Origin: Chryseobacterium sp. G0186
GTDB lineage: Bacteria > Bacteroidota > Bacteroidia > Flavobacteriales > Weeksellaceae
Length of the DNA stretch: 64,000 bases
NCBI RefSeq assembly: GCF_003815675.1
Contig: NZ_CP033918.1
Coordinates: forward strand, 3,968,001-4,032,000
Direction: 5' to 3'
The position numbers were made by a program, and so were the translations under genes. Positions within the stretch are counted from its first letter, which is position 1; every line of letters starts with the position of its first letter. Below the pieces are notes generated by a model. The model ran no database searches. It was not told the origin of the DNA and saw only the letters and a program-made list of their open reading frames with translations. Below, one piece after another: positions 59,501 to 64,000 of this stretch.

Positions 59501-60565
59501 TTAGTTTCCAAATGCTAAAATTACTGCACCTGTAACCAATAGATTTACTAATGCCATAGGAATCAGAGTTTTCCATCCTAAGTGCATTAACTGGTCATAT
59601 CTGAATCTTGGAAGTGTCCATCTGATCCACATGAAGATCAGGATTCCGATTACTGTTTTCGTAAGGAATGCTACAATACTCAAGATCCCTGCAGTGTTCT
59701 CACCCCAGTTCTGAGTAACCCATTCAATGCCAGGATAGTTGTAACCACCGAAGAAAAGAACAACCATGAATGCATTAGAAATAAACATGTTCACATATTC
59801 TCCGAACATATATAATCCTAACTTCATGGAAGAGTATTCTGTAGAGTATCCTGTAACCAATTCAGATTCACACTCCGGTAAATCGAACGGGTGTCTGTTG
59901 GTTTCTGCCAAAGCGGCTACAAAGAAAACAAGGAAAGCAATCGGCTGGTAGAAAATATTCCAGTTCATCCCTGAACCCCAAGGAATAATTCCCCATAATT
60001 TCCCGGTAGTCTGGCTTTCAGTAATTTCTTTCAGATCTAAACTTCCAGACATCATGATAATAGAAAGAAGTGCCAGTCCCATTGCCAATTCATAAGAAAT
60101 CATCTGAGAAGAAGCACGGATAGCACCTAATAATGAATATTTGTTGTTGGAAGCCCAACCTCCGATCATAATTCCGTAAACCCCAATTGAAGCCATTCCG
60201 ATGATGAAAAGTACACCAACATCAATGTTAGCAACCTGAAGATCAAAAGAAGTACCTGCAATATTTAAACTTTTACCCCAAGGAATAACAGCTCCCGTGA
60301 TCAGTGAAATAAACATTACCAAAGCCGGTCCCAATACGAAAAGAAACTTTTCTGCATTGGCAGGCGTAAAGTCTTCCTTGAAGAAGAATTTTCCACCATC
60401 AGCAAGAGGTTGCAGTAATCCGAAAGGTCCTGCTCTGTTTGGACCAATTCTATCCTGCATGATAGAGGCTACTTTTCTTTCTGCCCAGGTAGAGTAGGCT
60501 GCAATCGTTAACGATAGCAAGAAAAGTGCTAGTACAAGTATAAGTTTAAATGTAAGTAAATCCAT
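59501..60565 (-). CDS. nuoH: NADH-quinone oxidoreductase subunit H
   Basis: Membrane subunit of complex I at the quinone-entry channel (354 aa, eight helices expected). Landmarks: AERKVASIMQDRIGPNRAGP near 28-47, ETNRHPFDLPECESELVTGYSTEYS near 221-245 and FMWIRWTLPRFRYDQLM near 312-328. The segment reads ETNRHPFDLPECE where ETNRAPFDLPEAE is more common. It lies between two repeat-filled gaps inside the operon. Confidence 0.96.
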   Translation of the reverse strand: MDLLTFKLILVLALFLLSLTIAAYSTWAERKVASIMQDRIGPNRAGPFGLLQPLADGGKFFFKEDFTPANAEKFLFVLGPALVMFISLITGAVIPWGKSLNIAGTSFDLQVANIDVGVLFIIGMASIGVYGIMIGGWASNNKYSLLGAIRASSQMISYELAMGLALLSIIMMSGSLDLKEITESQTTGKLWGIIPWGSGMNWNIFYQPIAFLVFFVAALAETNRHPFDLPECESELVTGYSTEYSSMKLGLYMFGEYVNMFISNAFMVVLFFGGYNYPGIEWVTQNWGENTAGILSIVAFLTKTVIGILIFMWIRWTLPRFRYDQLMHLGWKTLIPMALVNLLVTGAVILAFGN

Positions 60566-60573
60566 TTTTATTT

Positions 60574-60650
60574 TTATAGATGTTAGATCGTAGAAGTTAG
60601 AAATTAGAACGAAGAAAGTCTGTCATCTAATGTCTGAAATCTGAAATCTT
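60574..60650. repeat. Inverted heptad array between nuoG and nuoH, eleven in-phase units
   Basis: Exactly 77 bases, eleven contiguous 7-base units. The first five end in TAGA (TTATAGA, TGTTAGA, TCGTAGA ...), the sixth is ACGAAGA, and the last five carry TCTG, TCTA or TCTT (AAGTCTG, TCATCTA, ATGTCTG, AAATCTG, AAATCTT), giving a palindromic layout. It fills almost the whole 92-base spacer. Confidence 0.7.
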
Positions 60651-60657
60651 ATTAAAA

Positions 60658-61656
60658 TTATTTTTCGTCTTTTTCACTGATTTCCTTAGCCATTGGATTG
60701 TCTAAAACTCTTAGCTCATCCTTAGGCTTTTCGTAGTGGTTCAATGAAATTACTGAGTGTCTGTCAATATGTCTAGGACCTTCGATGTTCCAGTCTGACA
60801 ATGCTTTTCTTTCGAAACGGCATGTATCACAGATGAATTCTTCAACTTCACCCCACTGGTCTTTTCTTGCAGTTACCCTTACAATTTCATCCCCTTTCAT
60901 CCAAACTACAGCTTTTCCTGAACATTTATCACATTTACAAGTAGCATTCATAGGCTTTGTAAACCATACTCTGCTTGCAAAACGAGATGTTCTGTCTGTT
61001 AATGCTCCAACCGGACAAACATCAATAATGTTTCCGATGAAGTCATTGTCTAAAGCTTTATTTAAATACGTAGAAATTTCAGCGTGATCTCCTCTGAAAA
61101 GGATACCGTGTTCTCTTGTTTCTGTAAGCTGATTGGCAGTTAATACACATCTTGCACAAAGAATACAACGGTTCATATTCAACTTGATGTTTGGACCAAG
61201 GTCGTCTGCTTCGTAGGTATTTCTTTCGAATTCAGTTCTTGTCTCAAGGTTTCCATGCTCATATCCAAGATCCTGAAGGTGACATTCACCAGCCTGATCA
61301 CAGACAGGGCAGTCTAGAGGGTGATTAACCAATAAGAATTCAGTAACGGCTTTTCTACCTTCCTGTGCTTTCTCAGAAGTAAGATTTTTCACTTCCATCC
61401 CGTCCATTACATTCGTTCTGCAACTTGCCACTAATTTTGGCATAGGACGCGGATCTGCTTCAGATCCTTTAGAAACTTCTACCAAACAAGTTCTACATCT
61501 CCCCCCACTGGTTTCCAATTTGCTGTAGTAGCACATTGCAGGAGGTACAGATTTACCACCGATTTGTCTTGCAGCTTCTAAAATAGAAGTACCAGGCAAA
61601 ACTTCAGCAGTCTGTCCGTCTATAGTTATTTTGAATTTTTTAACTTCTTCGCTCAT
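60658..61656 (-). CDS. nuoG: NADH-quinone oxidoreductase subunit G, short form
   Basis: Iron-sulfur subunit of the peripheral arm (332 aa). N-terminal 2Fe-2S domain with CYYSKLETSGGRCRTC (about 42-57), then the HPLDCPVCDQAGEC region (about 107-120) and a 4Fe-4S pair, CILCARCV near 157-164 and CPVGAL near 208-213. A short CxxC-rich end with CKCDKC and CDTC remains of the molybdopterin region. E. coli NuoG has about 900 residues; the large C-terminal domain is absent here, as in related Bacteroidetes. It follows the outer-membrane protein gene. Confidence 0.9.
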   Translation of the reverse strand: MSEEVKKFKITIDGQTAEVLPGTSILEAARQIGGKSVPPAMCYYSKLETSGGRCRTCLVEVSKGSEADPRPMPKLVASCRTNVMDGMEVKNLTSEKAQEGRKAVTEFLLVNHPLDCPVCDQAGECHLQDLGYEHGNLETRTEFERNTYEADDLGPNIKLNMNRCILCARCVLTANQLTETREHGILFRGDHAEISTYLNKALDNDFIGNIIDVCPVGALTDRTSRFASRVWFTKPMNATCKCDKCSGKAVVWMKGDEIVRVTARKDQWGEVEEFICDTCRFERKALSDWNIEGPRHIDRHSVISLNHYEKPKDELRVLDNPMAKEISEKDEK

Positions 61657-61660
61657 ATTG

Positions 61661-61695
61661 TATGCTTTAAGCTTTATGCATTAAGCAATAGGCTT
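61661..61695. repeat. Heptad array (TAnGCTT units) upstream of nuoG
   Basis: Five in-phase units: TATGCTT, TAAGCTT, TATGCAT, TAAGCAA, TAGGCTT. The array ends 2 bases before the stop end (61698) of the outer-membrane protein gene. The same consensus recurs at the right edge of the window. Confidence 0.6.
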
Positions 61696-61697
61696 TG

Positions 61698-62609
61698 TTA
61701 TTTATATTTCTTTGTATTAAATGTATATCCAACTCCTGCTAAAACTTGTCCGAAAACAAAGTCCTGTCTTGCTTTATCAGGCTTGTTATTTAATGTAGTT
61801 TTAATATCCCACATATTGATATAACCGGCTTTTCCTTCTACTCTGATCATCCAGTTTTTCCAGAACACCAAGTTAAGACTGGATCTGATATCTGTTCCCA
61901 TCCCTGCAACGTGAAAACGGTCACTTCTTTCATTTCCAAAAAGCTTTACATTACTTTTCGGAAACATAAAGCCGATCCCGGCTCCATAAGACCATACTAA
62001 ATCTATATTTTTCTTATGAATAAGATTTTTGTATTTCTCAAGACCTAAGTTTTCATAGTTCAGTCCGTCTGTATGCTCGAAAGTAAGGAACTTCTCATCT
62101 GCAAGGTTTACCTGGCCGTTTTGTACCATTGCTGCATATTCAGGATCTGAAATATGCCCTTTAAAATTAACAGTCTGGTTTTGATCCATCACATATTTCA
62201 TATGATCTATCCCCAATACCAATGCTAAATTATCTTTAATAAAATATCCTATTCTGAAATTATACTGCGTTACAGTAAACCAGCTTGGGTCAAAATAGAC
62301 GATTCCAAACTTTGTAGGTCTGTCTTGTGCAGTTACATTATTCAACTGAAAATCATACCCGTTTCCCGTAAAATGGATGTCAGAATTACTATAAGCAGCT
62401 CTGTTCCAACCATAGAAAAGGAAAACTTGTCCTTTTTTACTTAATGGTAATGGTTTTTCCTTTCTTTCAGCCTTAATCTCCTGCTTTTCATTACTTACAT
62501 AAGCTAAGTCCTCTTCAACGGATCTATTATATTGTGTACTATCATTTTTCGTGTTTTGTGCCAACACAAGATTTGACATCATTAATCCAACAACTAATAA
62601 CTTCTTCAT
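61698..62609 (-). CDS. Hypothetical outer-membrane beta-barrel protein inside the nuo operon
   Basis: 303-residue exported protein with a signal peptide (MKKLLVVGLMMSNLVLAQ, cleaved after about residue 18) and a series of alternating hydrophobic strands (FGIVYFDPSWFTVTQYNFRI, SYGAGIGFMFPKSNVKLFG and a C-terminal strand FGQVLAGVGYTFNTK) typical of a small outer-membrane barrel. No family recognised. It sits between nuoF and nuoG on the same strand, 6 bases after the nuoF stop, so it should be co-transcribed with complex I; no link to respiration is evident. Confidence 0.8.
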   Translation of the reverse strand: MKKLLVVGLMMSNLVLAQNTKNDSTQYNRSVEEDLAYVSNEKQEIKAERKEKPLPLSKKGQVFLFYGWNRAAYSNSDIHFTGNGYDFQLNNVTAQDRPTKFGIVYFDPSWFTVTQYNFRIGYFIKDNLALVLGIDHMKYVMDQNQTVNFKGHISDPEYAAMVQNGQVNLADEKFLTFEHTDGLNYENLGLEKYKNLIHKKNIDLVWSYGAGIGFMFPKSNVKLFGNERSDRFHVAGMGTDIRSSLNLVFWKNWMIRVEGKAGYINMWDIKTTLNNKPDKARQDFVFGQVLAGVGYTFNTKKYK

Positions 62610-62615
62610 TTTTAA

Positions 62616-63974
62616 CTAAGCATTTTTTTCAACAGCCGGGATAGGATCTGCATAATGTGCCAATCCATAGTTTTGGGTCTGAGATAACTCAGGGTTTTTT
62701 ACGTGCCACTCAAATTCATCTCTGAAGTGACGGATTGCTGCTGCAACAGGCCAAGCCGCTGCATCACCTAACGGACAAATTGTATTTCCTTCGATTTTTC
62801 TCTGGATATCCCAAAGTAGATCGATGTCTTCCATTTTTCCTTCTCCTTTCTCAATTTTCTTTAAGATCTTATGCATCCATCCCGTTCCTTCACGGCAAGG
62901 TGTACATTGTCCACAACTTTCATGGTGATAAAATCTTGCTAAAGTCATGGTGTGATCCACAATACACTGGTCTTCATCCAAAACGATGAAACCTCCAGAT
63001 CCCATCATGGTTCCGGTAGCAAAACCACCGTCTGCCAATGACTCATAGTTCATATATCTTGGCTCTCCGTTCACCGTTCTCAGCAATAGGTTAGCTGGAA
63101 CAATCGGAACAGAACTTCCTCCAGGAATACAAGCCTTTAATCTTTTTCCGTCTTTAATACCACCGCAGTACTCATCAGAGTAAATGAATTCTTCTACAGT
63201 GATGGTCATATCGATTTCGTATACTCCCGGTTTGTTGATGTTTCCACAAGCAGAAATTAATTTCGTTCCTGTAGATCTACCCACTCCGATTTTAGCATAC
63301 TCAGCACCTGTAATATCAATAATTGGAACGATCGCTGCGATAGATTCAACGTTGTTTACCACCGTTGGTCGCTCCCAAAGACCTTTTACAGCCGGGAATG
63401 GTGGTTTTAACCTTGGGTTTCCTCTTTTTCCTTCAAGGGATTCAAGCAATGCAGTTTCTTCACCACAGATGTATGCTCCACCACCTCTTTGTACATAGAT
63501 TTCACAATCGAAACCGGTTCCTAAAATATTTTTACCTAAAAATCCTGCTGCTTTAGCTTCCTCAATAGCTTCTTCCAAAATATCCGGAATCCATGAATAT
63601 TCTCCACGGATGTAGATATAGGAAACATTGGAACCTAAACAGTAAGACGAAATCAGCATTCCCTCAATTAATAAGTGAGGAAGAAATTCCATCAGATATC
63701 TGTCCTTGAATGTTCCTGGTTCAGATTCATCCGCATTGACAACAAGGTGTCTTGGAACGCCTTCCGGTTTAGCCAAAAAGCTCCATTTCATCCCTGTCGG
63801 GAATCCTGCTCCACCACGTCCTCTCAGTCCTGATACTTTTACTTCTTCAAGAATTTCGTCAGGAGTCATTTTCAAGGCTTTCTCTGCTGCTGTGTAACCT
63901 CCCTGTTTACGGTATGTTTCAAAGTAGCGGATACCTTCTATATGTGCGTCTTTAAGTAAAAGTTTTTTACTCAT
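62616..63974 (-). CDS. nuoF: NADH-quinone oxidoreductase subunit F
   Basis: NADH-binding FMN and 4Fe-4S subunit of complex I (452 aa). The NADH site GLRGRGGAGFPTG is near residues 49-61, the FMN segment with VVNADESEPGTFKDR near 78-92, and ICGEETALLESLEGKRGNPR near 170-189. The N3 cluster ligands are in CGQCTPCREGT near 354-364 plus Cys near 400 (TICPLGD). It is the first nuo gene fully in the window; nuoE and earlier genes should lie to the right. Confidence 0.96.
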   Translation of the reverse strand: MSKKLLLKDAHIEGIRYFETYRKQGGYTAAEKALKMTPDEILEEVKVSGLRGRGGAGFPTGMKWSFLAKPEGVPRHLVVNADESEPGTFKDRYLMEFLPHLLIEGMLISSYCLGSNVSYIYIRGEYSWIPDILEEAIEEAKAAGFLGKNILGTGFDCEIYVQRGGGAYICGEETALLESLEGKRGNPRLKPPFPAVKGLWERPTVVNNVESIAAIVPIIDITGAEYAKIGVGRSTGTKLISACGNINKPGVYEIDMTITVEEFIYSDEYCGGIKDGKRLKACIPGGSSVPIVPANLLLRTVNGEPRYMNYESLADGGFATGTMMGSGGFIVLDEDQCIVDHTMTLARFYHHESCGQCTPCREGTGWMHKILKKIEKGEGKMEDIDLLWDIQRKIEGNTICPLGDAAAWPVAAAIRHFRDEFEWHVKNPELSQTQNYGLAHYADPIPAVEKNA

Positions 63975-63981
63975 TGTTTAT

Positions 63982-64000
63982 TATGCTTTTAGCTATAGGC
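63982..64000. repeat. Heptad array at the window edge (TAnGCTT units)
   Basis: TATGCTT, TTAGCTA, then TAGGC cut by the edge. Units and phase match the array at 61661. It is upstream of nuoF, in the spacer before the preceding nuo gene. Confidence 0.5.

Noticed and set aside
1..64000. tRNA, rRNA, CRISPR, transposase or prophage signals
   Set aside because: I scanned the spacers for cloverleaf-like folds, regular long repeats with spacers, and IS-type genes and found none; the heptad arrays lack the spacer structure of CRISPR.

Overview
The window looks like the chromosome of a flavobacterium of the Weeksellaceae, most likely Chryseobacterium or a close relative. This is inference from: low GC; -7 elements of the Bacteroidetes type (TAnnTTTG) close upstream of many start codons and almost no Shine-Dalgarno sequences; a PorP/SprF-like type IX secretion protein; a short NuoG without the molybdopterin domain; and families typical of the phylum (DUF3822, DUF5606, head-GIN lipoproteins, M3 and S9 peptidases). 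I see no rRNA, tRNA, CRISPR array, transposase or prophage. The content is mostly housekeeping.

Layout. 1-6.6 kb: partial subtilisin-like protease, extradiol dioxygenase, YceI protein, S9 (DPP IV-like) peptidase, LLM flavin oxidoreductase. 6.6-11 kb: sbcD-sbcC. 11-16.6 kb: small basic protein, VF530-type DNA-binding protein, SlyD-like FKBP isomerase, secreted protein, YchJ protein, M3 peptidase lipoprotein, GIN-domain lipoprotein. 16.5-19 kb: a KefF-like oxidoreductase and KefB/C-like K+/H+ antiporter operon. 19-21 kb: lemA with two TPM-domain genes. 21-27.2 kb: folA, a membrane/TPR protein, TRIC channel, coaD, ddl, PASTA protein, RluA pseudouridine synthase. 27.2-33.4 kb: PorP-like protein, hemW, murI, a divergent nitroreductase/HxlR pair, rsmD-DUF3822-Smr. 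33.4-43.5 kb: phosphoesterase, secreted proteins, class C beta-lactamase-fold hydrolase, archaemetzincin-like lipoprotein, SixA-type phosphatase, ruvX-def, DUF5606, mazG, three lipoproteins (two a tandem duplicate pair). 43.5-52.7 kb: secreted trimer-like protein, a phosphoesterase fused to an outer-membrane barrel, an HD domain fused to a Pycsar-effector-like membrane domain, a bestrophin, a large GAF protein. 53-64 kb: respiratory complex I operon on the minus strand, transcribed nuoF - outer membrane protein - nuoG - nuoH - nuoI - nuoJ - nuoK - nuoL - nuoM - nuoN; nuoA-E should lie beyond the right edge.

The most unusual thing I see is not a gene. At least ten spacers, all between genes on the same strand, are filled by degenerate arrays with a strict 7-base period (for example TGTTAGA, ATGAGTA, TAnGCTT units). 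Each locus has its own consensus. Several are built as two inverted arms, and one pair of inverted arms flanks a decayed remnant resembling a four-helix-bundle (23S rRNA intervening-sequence type) protein gene. Three interrupt the otherwise tightly packed nuo operon. Other points of interest are the HD-PycTM fusion beside a bestrophin, a perfect 19-bp inverted repeat covering both starts of the HxlR/nitroreductase pair, a palindrome just upstream of the kef operon, and gene conversion in the tandem lipoprotein pair.

No homology search was available. Family names rest on motifs and overall sequence recognised by eye, and start codons were often chosen by agreement with a -7 element.
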